In this document: one piece after another, positions 17,241 through 26,285 of the stretch
Layout of the letters: each line of letters starts with the position of its first letter
Position numbering within the stretch: the stretch's first letter is position 1
Origin: DASYXT01 sp035934555
GTDB taxonomy: Bacteria > Verrucomicrobiota > Verrucomicrobiia > Limisphaerales > UBA8199
Direction of reading: 5' to 3'
Length of the DNA stretch: 44,426 nucleotides
Assembly: GCA_035934555.1 (NCBI GenBank)
Contig: DASYXT010000035.1
Coordinates: 1-44,426, forward strand
Program-made: the position numbers and the translations under genes
The notes under the pieces: model-generated
The model's input: the letters and a program-made list of their open reading frames with translations, nothing else
Database searches by the model: none
What the model was told of the DNA's origin: nothing

Positions 17241-17280
17241 TTAACGCGAAGGCGCAAAGACGCAAAGACGCAAAGAAAAA
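17241..17280 (-). repeat. CGCAAAGA tandem repeat in the hypD-hypE gap
   Basis: On the plus strand the stretch reads gcgaaggcgcaaagacgc and continues with further CGCAAAGA units and an A-run, giving about three copies of an 8-base unit. A weaker relative (aaacgcaaagaagcaaaggc) is at 40261-40281. In the hyp transcript the repeat appears as its reverse complement, a pyrimidine-rich tract. Confidence 0.75.
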
Positions 17281-17342
17281 CTGGTTGCTCGTACGCGTGC
17301 TCCATGGCGGCGGTATGCGGTTAACCAATCATTCTTACGCTT

Positions 17343-18446
17343 TCATGCGCAAGCTCCTGCGTCAACCCGGCGATATCTGTAATAGGCTGCACAAGCGCCT
17401 TCCGACGAGACCATCGTCGCGCCGAGCGGATGCTCCGGGGTGCAGCGGCCGCCAAAGGCGGGACATTCGTGCGGCGTAAGCTTGCCTTGCAGCACCAACC
17501 CGCTGAGGCAATCGGCCGGTTCCGCGACCTTCTTATCGCCGAGGCCAAACTTTCGCTCGGCATCAAACGCCGCGTAGCCCGGGCGCAGCCCGAGGCCGCT
17601 TGCAGGTATCTCGCCCAACCCGCGCCACTGCCGCGGCACGACCTGGAACACTTCGTTCACGAGCTGCTGCGCCGGACGATTGCCTTCGGTCCGCACGACG
17701 CGGCTGTACTGGTTTTGCACTTCGGCCCGGCCGTGTTCGAGCTGTTCGATGCACAGGAACACCGCTTGCAAAATGTCCAACGGCTCGAAGCCGGCGACAA
17801 CAATCGGGACGTGGTAGCGGGCTGCGATCGGCTGGTATTGCTCGCAACCCATGATGGCGCAAACATGGCCCGCGGCCAGGAAACCTTGCACGCGGCAGCC
17901 GGGCGAGCGCAGGAGCGCTTCCAAGGCCGGCGGCACGAGCACGTGGGACACCAGCAGGGAGAAATTACTCAATCCTTGCCTGGCGGCCTGATAGACGGCC
18001 ATGGCGGTTGCCGGCGCGGTGGTTTCAAAGCCTACGCCGAAAAAGACCACCTGCCGGTCCGGATGTTGTTGTGCAATCTTGAGTGTATCGAGGGGAGAAT
18101 AGACGATGCGAACGTCGCCTCCGGCGGCTTTGACCGAGAGCAGGTCCGTGCCGCTGCCGGGCACACGGAGCATGTCGCCGAACGAACAAAAAATCACTTC
18201 GGGCCTCGAGGCGATTTCGATGGCCTTGTCGATGAGTTCCAACGGCGTGACGCACACCGGGCAGCCGGGGCCGTGAATGAGTTCCACACCCGAGGGCAGC
18301 AATTCGTTCAGACCGAACTTAAGGATGGCGTGAGTCTGGCCGCCGCAAACCTCCATCAACGTCCAGGGCCGGGTGGTGATGCGAGCCAGTTCGCGCGCCA
18401 GCGTGTGGGCCGCCGCCGCATCGCGGTATTCATCGAGGTACTTCAT
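17343..18446 (-). CDS. hypD: hydrogenase maturation protein HypD
   Basis: Iron-sulfur scaffold on which the Fe(CN)2CO unit is assembled together with HypC. The cysteine motifs are visible: 'MEVCGGQTHAI' (about 32-42), 'IHGPGCPVCVTP' (about 58-69), 'GFLAAGHVCAIMG', and the C-terminal 'PHECPAFGGRCTPEHPLGA' that binds the [4Fe-4S] cluster. The 367 residues match the family. Its ATG overlaps the hypC stop as ATGA, so the two proteins are coupled in translation, as expected for partners in one complex. Confidence 0.94.
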   Translation of the reverse strand: MKYLDEYRDAAAAHTLARELARITTRPWTLMEVCGGQTHAILKFGLNELLPSGVELIHGPGCPVCVTPLELIDKAIEIASRPEVIFCSFGDMLRVPGSGTDLLSVKAAGGDVRIVYSPLDTLKIAQQHPDRQVVFFGVGFETTAPATAMAVYQAARQGLSNFSLLVSHVLVPPALEALLRSPGCRVQGFLAAGHVCAIMGCEQYQPIAARYHVPIVVAGFEPLDILQAVFLCIEQLEHGRAEVQNQYSRVVRTEGNRPAQQLVNEVFQVVPRQWRGLGEIPASGLGLRPGYAAFDAERKFGLGDKKVAEPADCLSGLVLQGKLTPHECPAFGGRCTPEHPLGATMVSSEGACAAYYRYRRVDAGACA

Positions 18447-18772
18447 CGCCCGCGGCCTTTGGATTCGGAGCCGTGGCTGACCTGGGGCGCGCTTTCGGGT
18501 TTAGGCCGAGCCGGCGGCGGGCCAGGTGCGGGTTCCCATTCGGCCAATTCGCCAATGCTGCGGAGATACTCAAAAACTTTGGTCGCTTCGTCTTCGTCGA
18601 GCCGGCTGATGGCGAAGCCGACGTGCACGATCACGTAATCGCCCACCTGGGCTTCCGGCACATAGGCGAGGTTGGCCTCTTTGAGCACGCCGCCGAAATC
18701 AACCTTGCCGGTGCGCAACAGGGGATCTTGGCCGCTGATACGGGTGATTCGTCCTGGGACAGCCAAACACAT
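18443..18772 (-). CDS. hypC: hydrogenase maturation chaperone HypC
   Basis: Small chaperone that carries the iron unit with HypD to the hydrogenase large subunit. The ATG at 18772 is fixed by the required N-terminal MCLAVPG, whose Cys2 binds iron; the open frame extends upstream but is not HypC-like. Residues 1-80 are standard ('VGDYVIVHVGFAISRLDEDEA'). The 109-residue product has an extra Pro/Ser/Lys-rich tail of about 28 residues (from 'PAPGPPPARPKPE') not needed in the family. hypA, hypB, hypF and hydrogenase structural genes are absent from the window. Confidence 0.93.
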   Translation of the reverse strand: MCLAVPGRITRISGQDPLLRTGKVDFGGVLKEANLAYVPEAQVGDYVIVHVGFAISRLDEDEATKVFEYLRSIGELAEWEPAPGPPPARPKPESAPQVSHGSESKGRGR

Positions 18773-18978
18773 CGGCCCAACCCTACACCCGCGTGCGAGA
18801 GCAAGCAACGCCCCCAGGCACACATGACAAGAAAGGGGAAGTATTTCGCAACGGCGGGCGAGGAGCCGGCATTCAACCGGCGCGCCAGACCAGCCCGAAC
18901 AGCCAGTCAACGAAACGCTCGAAGTCTTCGGTTGAGGCGTGCTGTAGTCGGTTGAAGGACGCAGGTGACAAAGGCGCA

Positions 18979-19305
18979 CTAGCGCCCGAGATTCTTTATG
19001 CTCAGGTTAAGGTGCTCGCCGTTGATGGCGGCTTTCACAAGGAACCGGGCTGAATTCGCTCCGGTGTAAGCAAAATGGATGTTGCCGCATAGCTCCAATT
19101 CCCGCCTTTGCTCTTCTGTGGCGATCCCGCGGAACAACGCTGCCACAGTGTCGCTGGTAATCAGCGCCCCATCCATCACTCGCGGTTTTCCCTGCAGTAG
19201 CATGACCGGCGGTCTGTCCGGCTCCAAATGCATTTCGTCGGCGCCCTCCCGAGCGAGGAGATTGAGCAAATCGTTCATGTTGTACATGCCGGCCATGCCA
19301 GACAT
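18979..19305 (-). CDS. stand-alone PilT/GspE-like N-terminal domain protein
   Basis: About 108 residues from the first ATG (19305); the frame begins with TTG at 19332 and later ATGs at 19287 and 19278 are also possible. The pattern 'MNDLLNLLAREGADEMHLEPDRPPVMLLQGKPRVMDGALI', then 'CGNIHFAYTGANSARFLVKA', resembles the PAS-like N-terminal domain of PilT/PilU twitching ATPases ('SDLHL..G.PP...GDL'). The Walker ATPase domain is missing: the protein stops right after 'LNLSIKNLGR'. It may be an adaptor or regulator for a type IV pilus motor, or a truncated remnant. The reading frame is clean. Confidence 0.66.
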   Translation of the reverse strand: MSGMAGMYNMNDLLNLLAREGADEMHLEPDRPPVMLLQGKPRVMDGALITSDTVAALFRGIATEEQRRELELCGNIHFAYTGANSARFLVKAAINGEHLNLSIKNLGR

Positions 19306-19390
19306 AATCGGGCATCGCGCAACGGAGTGCAACCACAGGCGGGAGGAATTGCCGCGGATAGGCCCTAATTTTGGTAATTATTATAATACA

Positions 19391-19419
19391 TTGGCTTTGG
19401 CTCGTGCCTCCTATAGAAT
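19391..19419 (+). promoter_or_regulatory. possible sigma-70-type promoter
   Basis: TTGGCT and TAGAAT are separated by 17 bases in an unusually AT-rich spacer (an AATTATTATAATACA stretch just upstream) between divergent genes. It would serve the plus-strand gene starting at 19548 or 19488. Match to consensus is moderate. Confidence 0.35.
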
Positions 19420-19547
19420 CGGGCTGCATTTAGCCAACTTGCCGATTCCTGGCAGGAAGCTCCTCGATGAACTCGCTTCAGTGATGATTGGAACCCGAGC
19501 GTCGGGAAAACCCTGGAACGAGCAGCGGACTAAAGCAGACTAAATTT

Positions 19548-19958
19548 GTGTCCTCCGATTCGCCGACATTAGACAGCCGCAGGCCCAGTCCGGAGCGGTT
19601 TGACAGTATCCTGTCCCAGCCACGTTTCGAAGCGCTCAAAGCGCTACTGCGGTGCTTGTCCCCCGACCGGGAAGCGCTCAAGAGCGGGGTCCTCGGCACC
19701 GATAGCTACGAGCAATTCCTTTCGCGGCTGGGCCGCAAACTCGTTGTGACCCGGCAGATCCACGTGCAGGATTGCTATTCACGGGTCGGCCCCGAAGGCG
19801 GTATCAAAGCTGTGTTGCCGTACTACGATATTCCGACGCAGAGCTCGTTGCCGACGCTGGTGAACTTCGACGCGACGTTGACGACAACGGCGAAGGCTGC
19901 GGCATTTTTCGATGGGCTCCTGGCCGAGCTGAAGAAACAACTGCTGGCTGAAACTTGA
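19548..19958 (+). CDS. uncharacterised protein
   Basis: Not recognised. From the GTG at 19548 the product has 136 residues; an in-frame TTG at 19488 would add 20 residues of low-complexity character. A helical N-terminal half ('RFEALKALLRCLSPDREALKSG') leads to 'GRKLVVTRQIHVQDCYSRVGPEGGIKAVLPYYDIP', with a beta-like central part. No catalytic motif or signal peptide. It precedes another small unknown gene by 33 bases, so the two may be co-transcribed. Confidence 0.52.
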   Translation: MSSDSPTLDSRRPSPERFDSILSQPRFEALKALLRCLSPDREALKSGVLGTDSYEQFLSRLGRKLVVTRQIHVQDCYSRVGPEGGIKAVLPYYDIPTQSSLPTLVNFDATLTTTAKAAAFFDGLLAELKKQLLAET

Positions 19959-19991
19959 GCCGCTTCAACCCAAACTCACATTCATTCTTAT

Positions 19992-20384
19992 ATGCATTCT
20001 CATAAAGTCGGTCCGAGGGCGGAATACCGCCGGCAGGAAGGTGAGCGGGTCAAGAGCTCGGCGACACTGGCGCAGAGGTTCGCGCAATTGACGGCTTTGA
20101 CGGTTGACCTGGCGTACTCCGGCCCGGAGAACCTCACTCCTTCCCAGCACCTGAAGTACACGGTCAATCTGGCTCATGCCAAGTCCCTGTTCCGCTTTGA
20201 CTGCCCCAACCAGGAGTGCGTCCAGGGAGATTTCGACCTGAGCACTGAGTTGGCCAATGCCGTCGCTGCCCATCAGGAAACCGTCTCCGGTCAATTGGTT
20301 TGCCCGGGCTGGCGGAGCAAAACCACGATCGATCAAGTGCCCTGCGGCCATATACTGCACTACACATTGACCGTCGGGTACTGA
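19992..20384 (+). CDS. uncharacterised protein with cysteine pairs
   Basis: Not recognised. The 130 residues hold a helical N-terminal part and a C-terminal half with 'FDCPNQECVQGDFDLS' and 'GQLVCPGWRSK...VPCGHILHYTLTVGY'. Four cysteines and a histidine suggest a small zinc-binding fold. The 'CPN.EC..GDFDL' pattern looks like a conserved protein rather than a chance frame. It lies directly after another unknown gene and converges on the MFS gene 137 bases away. Confidence 0.58.
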   Translation: MHSHKVGPRAEYRRQEGERVKSSATLAQRFAQLTALTVDLAYSGPENLTPSQHLKYTVNLAHAKSLFRFDCPNQECVQGDFDLSTELANAVAAHQETVSGQLVCPGWRSKTTIDQVPCGHILHYTLTVGY

Positions 20385-20521
20385 TTCGTGCCAAAAACAT
20401 GGCGCGGAACTTCTGTTCCCCAACTGAGATCAACTCCTGTACGAGCGCATCGCCGCAAGGTCGGTTCTTGGCCGAGTTGACGCACTACGGGTCACGATAG
20501 GGGCCGGCGCCATGGACCAGC

Positions 20522-21835
20522 TCATTTGGCCACTGGCCGCGGCGCGGCGGCGGTCACGACCGGTGCCGGCTCCGCGCTGACACGCTGGGTCAATAGAACG
20601 CTCGTGCCGAGGAGTATCGCCGCGCAAGTAACATAGGGTACCGCTTGCGAAAAGGGCAAAATACCCGTGGCGAAAATGGGGCCGATGATGCGGGCGAGGC
20701 TGCCAGCTCCTTGAGCGACGCCAATGGTGGCACCCTGCTCGTGCTCCGAAGTCAGATTGGATAAGAGCCCAAAAAGGGGCGGCCGGGTCAAATTGGTTCC
20801 GACAGCCAGCAGGGCCAGCGCGCCCAGCATCGCCAACCAGGACCGCCCTTCAGGACGGAACAAAGTTGACCAGGAAAAATCGGCGGCGCCTTTAATGAAC
20901 GGGAACATCACCATCGCCGAGGCAGTTAGAATAAGGCTCAGGGCGATCAGTTTAGGTTCACCCAGCTTTTTGACCAGCCTCCCGACAGTGCCGCCCTGAA
21001 CCATCGCGCCAATGAAACCGCAATAGGCGAACAGGTAGGAGGGGGTGGAAACAGATGAAAGGTCCGACAAAATATTCAAGTGAAAATTGGAGCAGACCAC
21101 CAATGGCAGCGTGCTCTCGAAGCAGCTAAAGCAAAACGTAGCCAGGAAGAATACCAGGACCAACAGCCCGACCTTCGGTTGCGTCAAGGTGTGCTTCCAC
21201 TGGGCAAAGTGAGGCCGCGGCTTTGCGGGGGCCGAACCCGGTTTGCGGCTTTCCGTCAGAATAAACAGCGCCAGCAGGAAGTTAGCGGCGCAGAGGCCTG
21301 CGGCAATGGCTCCCGGCCCGGCTCCGCCGAGGTGGGTCAGGCTCAAGCCGCCGATGGGTGGACCAAAAATGAAGCCGAGACCAAAGGCCATGCCGATAAG
21401 GCCCATCCGCTTGGAGCGCTCTTCCGGAGCTGAAATATCGGCGATATAGGCCTGGGCGACGGTGATGTTGCCGCCGAACATTCCGGCAAAGGAGCGTGCG
21501 ACTAACATCAAGACCAGCGCCGCGGCGCTGTTGGTCAACACGCCGCTGAGGGCAAACAGCACGTAAGAAATCGAAGCCCCCGCGGTGCTGGTCAATAGAA
21601 TAGGGCGGCGGCCGTGCCGATCGGAAAGGCGCCCCCAAATCGGCGAAAAGATGAACTGCATCGCGGAGTAGGAGGCAATGATTAGCCCGATGGTCAGGCC
21701 TTGGGCCCACAGCGGGTGAATGCAGGCAGGGACCAGGTGTTTGCTGTAGATGGGCACCTGGGGCACCACAATGCCGAAGCCGACAAGATCGATGAAGACG
21801 GTCAAAAAAATGACCAGAACAGAGGGTTTTCTCAT
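20522..21835 (-). CDS. MFS transporter, TetA-like drug exporter
   Basis: Proton-driven inner-membrane exporter with about 12 transmembrane helices over 437 residues. The ATG at 21835 gives 'MRKPSVLVIFLTVFIDLVGFGIVVPQVPIY', the usual start of tetracycline-efflux-like MFS proteins; the longer frame begins 12 codons upstream. The loop 2-3 motif 'IWGRLSDRHGRRPILL' and 'IGMAFGLGFIFGPPIGGLS' in helix 5 are family marks. The substrate cannot be read from sequence; tetracycline resistance should not be assumed. Confidence 0.87.
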   Translation of the reverse strand: MRKPSVLVIFLTVFIDLVGFGIVVPQVPIYSKHLVPACIHPLWAQGLTIGLIIASYSAMQFIFSPIWGRLSDRHGRRPILLTSTAGASISYVLFALSGVLTNSAAALVLMLVARSFAGMFGGNITVAQAYIADISAPEERSKRMGLIGMAFGLGFIFGPPIGGLSLTHLGGAGPGAIAAGLCAANFLLALFILTESRKPGSAPAKPRPHFAQWKHTLTQPKVGLLVLVFFLATFCFSCFESTLPLVVCSNFHLNILSDLSSVSTPSYLFAYCGFIGAMVQGGTVGRLVKKLGEPKLIALSLILTASAMVMFPFIKGAADFSWSTLFRPEGRSWLAMLGALALLAVGTNLTRPPLFGLLSNLTSEHEQGATIGVAQGAGSLARIIGPIFATGILPFSQAVPYVTCAAILLGTSVLLTQRVSAEPAPVVTAAAPRPVAK

Positions 21836-21962
21836 GGGCGTCCCCACTGCCGCCGCAAGCAAACCAAGCACTTTTCAAACAACATAGCGGGTAATTTAAT
21901 AGGCAAACGACGCCCGTCAAGCGTGGCGTCCGGTTAATTCGGACCTCCTCCGTGAAGGCAGG

Positions 21963-22031
21963 CGGAGCGCGGAGTTTAGTCAGGCGGGGCGGGACTTTCG
22001 AACGTTGCTGCGGACTAAATTCCGCGCTCCG
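21963..22031. repeat. inverted repeat made of two GGAGCGCGGA...TTTAGT elements
   Basis: Arms 21963-21981 and 22013-22031 pair at 18 of 19 positions around a loop of about 31 bases. Each arm is a half copy of the dispersed element with core TGCGGACTAAAGTCCGCGC. It lies between the metY-like stop and the MFS start, both on the minus strand, and could act as a terminator or mRNA stabiliser. Confidence 0.75.
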
Positions 22032-22039
22032 GCTGCTGT

Positions 22040-23341
<1,302 letters not shown>

Positions 23342-23822
23342 AGAATGGGGGTGAGAGTGGCCGCGAGCTGCAGGCAAATCAAACATAATGCGGCTTGCCG
23401 CAGGGCCAAAAGGGCAACGATCGTGAATCCAGGCGGGTTAGCGCAGAAAGGGAGGAACCGTGAGCCACGGGGAAAATAACCGCCGAGCTGCTCAGGATGC
23501 AAAGACATGCGAAGAAGAGAAAAAGAGCAGCAGACGGCTGCGGTGGGAGGACTGGAAGACGCACTACCGGGAGGCAGCGGCCTTGGCGGCGAGGTTGTTG
23601 AAAGGGGGAGGGCGCCGGCGGGTGCTGCCTGGGGGTTCGACGCGCAAAGTATTGCGGCGCAATTGATAGCGGACATGCTCGATGGCAAGGGCGAGCATAT
23701 CCACTTACTCCCAACGCAAAGGAAACATGGGGAAAATGCGGTTTGGTGCCCTCCTCAAACCTCAAACCTCGGGCGTGCGGTCCCCTCCAACCGGAGCAGC
23801 GCGATAAGGAGGTAGAGGCGTT
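23342..23822. other. spacer with no supported gene
   Basis: Between two minus-strand genes. The plus strand has a 102-codon frame (23507-23815) whose product is Gly/Arg-rich and unlike known proteins; one stretch, 'QLIADMLDGKGEHIHLL', looks protein-like and may be a remnant. A short CCTCAAACCTCAAACCTC direct repeat is near 23753-23770. No hairpin terminator or riboswitch recognised. Confidence 0.5.
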
Positions 23823-24827
23823 TCATGCGAGGATATAGCGGCCGGTCTTTTGGGTGCCGATGCGCTTTACCAGGCCGGCCTGGATGAGGGGGCGGAGGAG
23901 GTCGAGGGCGCCCTGCTTGGAGACGGCGAGCGCGTCCCAGATTTCGCGCGGGGTGAGGCTCTTCTGGTCGCGAAGCAATTGGAGCAGTTGCTCCTGTTTG
24001 GGGCGCAGGACCAGCTTGTTCTGTTTTGTCTTCGCGGCGAATTTCTGCACGCGGGTCCAGACATGTTCCAACGTGAGGAGGAGACCCTCGGCGCAATAGT
24101 CGAGCCAGCCGGTCAGGTCCTCGCCCTGCTCACGCACGGCCTGCAGGGCGGCGTAGTAGCGAGGGCGGTCCTCCCAGTAAAATTCGTCCACGGAGAAGAT
24201 ATGGTGGGTATCGAAGCCGCGGCGGTAGAGTTCCCAGAGCGCCAAGGCGCGACCAGTACGGCCGTTTCCGTCCGCGAATGGGTGGATGGCCTCGAAGCGG
24301 TAGTGGATGATGGCAGAGCTGAGGATTGGAGACAGTTTGGTGGATTCCTTGTTCCACCAGGTCAGCAGCTCGAACATCAGGCCGGAGACGTCCTCGGGCG
24401 GTGGTGGGGAGTAGCGGCCAACCCTCACATGGATGGTGCGGTACCGACCAGCGGAGCCCTGGTCCATAACCTCCCCGGCAATGATGCGGTGAAGGGCCAG
24501 TATGTCGTTGTGGGCGAGCGGGCTTTTGGCGGCGTTCTTTTCGACGTGGCGGAGGCCGGCAAAGTAGTTGGTGACCTCCCGTTTGGCGTGGAGCGCAACG
24601 GCGGGAAGCTCGCGGCCTTCCTCGACGGCCCGGACCTGTTCCAGTGTGAGCGGGTTGCCTTCGATGGCGGTGGAGGAATGGGTGTTGCGGGTGCGGGTAT
24701 CCTTTTGCAGGGCGGGGATCCAATGGACCTGGACGGTGGCCGCGAGGATCCGTTCGCGCAGGGCGGCGATTTTTTCGACCCGGGAGAGAAGTGCCGGCGT
24801 GATAGTGAATTGAGGCTGATAACTCAC
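23823..24827 (-). CDS. Fic-domain protein (AMPylase-type) with self-inhibitory helix
   Basis: Predicted to transfer AMP, or another nucleotide moiety, to a hydroxyl on target proteins. The catalytic motif HPFADGNGRTGR (182-193) is complete. The N-terminal inhibitory motif (S/T)xxxE(G/N) is present as STAIEG (52-57), which places it in the class with an internal N-terminal brake. The C-terminal third (about 275-334) is a winged-helix DNA-binding domain ('QEQLLQLLRDQKSLTPREIWDAL'), common in stand-alone chromosomal Fic proteins. The 334 residues are intact. No FicA-type antitoxin gene adjoins it. Confidence 0.91.
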   Translation of the reverse strand: MSYQPQFTITPALLSRVEKIAALRERILAATVQVHWIPALQKDTRTRNTHSSTAIEGNPLTLEQVRAVEEGRELPAVALHAKREVTNYFAGLRHVEKNAAKSPLAHNDILALHRIIAGEVMDQGSAGRYRTIHVRVGRYSPPPPEDVSGLMFELLTWWNKESTKLSPILSSAIIHYRFEAIHPFADGNGRTGRALALWELYRRGFDTHHIFSVDEFYWEDRPRYYAALQAVREQGEDLTGWLDYCAEGLLLTLEHVWTRVQKFAAKTKQNKLVLRPKQEQLLQLLRDQKSLTPREIWDALAVSKQGALDLLRPLIQAGLVKRIGTQKTGRYILA

Positions 24828-25202
24828 GAGCCAACATTAACAATTGGTCAAGTATGGGTCAAGTTATTGGCAAAGTGCGGACGGCGGGATTGGGTTGGGG
24901 CATCCGCTATACCGTGTCCGCGGTGGCAAGGGATTCAAATTCGGCGAAGATGTCGGGGTGAGGGTTTTGCTCACAACCGCATAATCCAGCCCACCAGCGG
25001 CCCTGCCTAACTGGGCTAAAGTCATGCGCCCAGGCGCCGCCCCAGCCATCCGATTGTCGTTGGGCATCTGAGGCATGTCTGGGATCCTCGCGAACACGCG
25101 CTTGTCGGGCAGCACTCGGAAGAATACACTTAGAGAACTGGGCTGCTCACCCGTTCGCGTTGGCGGTGCGGGCGTGCACGCAGTCCTTAAATCAGCACCG
25201 TT
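24828..25202. other. spacer with a possible transposase-tail remnant
   Basis: No intact gene. On the minus strand near 24950-25030 the frame reads 'MTLAQLGRAAGGLDYAVVSK', which resembles the C-terminal helix-turn-helix of REP-type (Y1) transposases ('L..IG...GGL.Y.AVS'). It then degenerates. This may be the last trace of such a gene. The bases before the antitoxin start at 25203 show no strong promoter. Confidence 0.35.
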
Positions 25203-25421
25203 ATGAGTGTGACTGTTAACCTTAGCGCGGAGGAAGTGGCTCAGATCAAGCGCTTCACTGACCTCGAAAACGAAGCCGACGCCGTGACAAAGGCGGCTCG
25301 AGAATTCCTGCGCGTGATCCAACTACGGGAACTCAAAGCAGCCTCCGGGAAGGTTGATTATGAGGAACTCAGCCAGAAGATGGAGGCGCTCGAACTCCGT
25401 GAAGGGCGATCCAAGGAGTGA
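25203..25421 (+). CDS. antitoxin-like small protein (VapB-type partner)
   Basis: Seventy-two residues: 'MSVTVNLSAEEVAQIKRFTDLENEADAVTKAAREFLRVIQL' looks like a short DNA-binding N-terminus of ribbon-helix-helix type, followed by a helical tail that would wrap the toxin. Its stop overlaps the GTG of the PIN-domain gene as GTGA, the usual toxin-antitoxin arrangement. It would neutralise the toxin and repress the operon. Confidence 0.74.
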   Translation: MSVTVNLSAEEVAQIKRFTDLENEADAVTKAAREFLRVIQLRELKAASGKVDYEELSQKMEALELREGRSKE

Positions 25422-25811
25422 ACCCCGCCGACCTCGTCCTTATCGACACAGGCGTTTGGGCCGCCTTTTTCTCGAAACCCGCTTCTCGTGAAAAGCACGA
25501 GGTTGACGTCCTCCTCGACTATGATCGGGTTGCGCTGACAGGGCCTATTCTCGCGGAACTGCTGCGGGGATTTCGCCGGAAGGATCACGCGGACTGGGTC
25601 GCATCACGCCTTCGCTTGGCCCACTATCTCGAGCCAAGCTGGGACGATTGGCGCGATGCCGCCGCCCTCGGGCGTGAATTAGCCGCCAAAGGTCACGAAC
25701 TCCCCCTGACGGATCTCGTGGTCGCCGCACTGGCTCGCCGTGTCCAGTGCTTATGTTTATACTTCCGATCCTCACTTTGATCTTGTTCCGGGATTGAAGA
25801 GACACCCCTGA
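25418..25811 (+). pseudogene. VapC-like PIN-domain toxin with a C-terminal frameshift
   Basis: PIN ribonuclease toxin. The first acidic residues are intact: Asp10 in 'LIDTGVWAAFF', Glu47 in 'GPILAELLRGF' and Asp99 in 'LPLTDLVVAALARR'. The frame then goes wrong, giving 'VQCLCLYFRSSL' and a stop at 25778-25780. Shifting by one base at about 25739 restores 'VSSAYVYTSDPHFDLVPGL' and ends at 25809-25811. That is the normal VapC end with the last conserved Asp. One extra base near 25739 explains this. The coding part without repair is 25418-25780. It may be a real inactivation or a sequencing error. Confidence 0.8.
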
Positions 25812-25880
25812 GCGCCGACTGGTTCTAAACCACTAGCTCGATTGCTACCCGCAAGCTGGTGACCAAACCGCCCCACTATC

Positions 25881-26236
25881 CTTGACCGCTGCGCCGTTTG
25901 GCTGAATGGGCACGCCCTCGGCGAATGTGCCGACTGGAGAACGGGACGCGAATTTGGCGAGCTGAAAAACCTGCTGCACGTGGGGCGCAACATCCTCGCC
26001 ATTGAGGAAGAGAATCGTCCGGCGCCCGTGACCCGGAATCCCGCCGGACTGCAGTGCCGCCTGGAAATCCGCTCCGACGACGGCGTCCCGATGCGCGTGG
26101 ACAGCGACGAGGCGCGGCGGGCATCAATGTGGGGAAGGCACGCCAGCTCGGCTGGTCCGCAGCAATTGGACCGTGGTCGGTGGAAAAGCAAGGTCTCAGC
26201 CGGAAGCCGCTCCCAGGCTTCATGCATTGGCCCTGA
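25881..26236 (+). pseudogene. remnant of a glycoside-hydrolase-type sugar-binding domain
   Basis: No start codon or complete gene. From 25881 one frame reads 'LDRCAVWLNGHALGECADW', then 'LLHVGRNILAIEEENR', 'NPAGLQCRLEIRSDDG' and 'VDSDEARRAS'. This is the beta-sandwich pattern seen at the N-terminus of alpha-L-rhamnosidase-like and related large secreted glycosidases ('V.LNG..LG....', 'L..G.N.LAV...N', 'PAGL...L.I...DG'). After about 26120 a different frame continues ('KARQLGWSAAIGPWSVE') to a stop at 26234-26236. Both ends are missing. The identification is by pattern only. Confidence 0.42.
26217..26234 (+). repeat. 18-base sequence shared exactly with 9393-9410
   Basis: GCTTCATGCATTGGCCCT occurs in the same orientation here and at 9393-9410, in both cases 50-90 bases before the ATGAAA start of a gene for an exported protein. 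Flanking bases differ apart from a few C residues upstream. Confidence 0.7.
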
Positions 26237-26240
26237 CGGT

Positions 26241-26268
26241 TTGCTTGCCAGGCGCGGCGCGTTATGGT
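26241..26268 (+). promoter_or_regulatory. possible sigma-70-type promoter
   Basis: TTGCTT and TATGGT are separated by 16 bases and end 17 bases before the ATG at 26286. The leader would be very short, consistent with the lack of a Shine-Dalgarno run. Confidence 0.35.
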
Positions 26269-26285
26269 AAAGTCACGTATCACTT

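Noticed and set aside
16139..17479. 446-codon plus-strand frame
   Set aside because: Antisense to hypE and the end of hypD; no recognisable protein features.
23342..23500. Possible SAM riboswitch upstream of metY
   Set aside because: Compared by eye with SAM-I, SAM-II and SAH patterns; no matching conserved core seen.
23507..23815. 102-codon plus-strand frame in a spacer
   Set aside because: Gly/Arg-rich with no family pattern and no clear start signal; at best a remnant.
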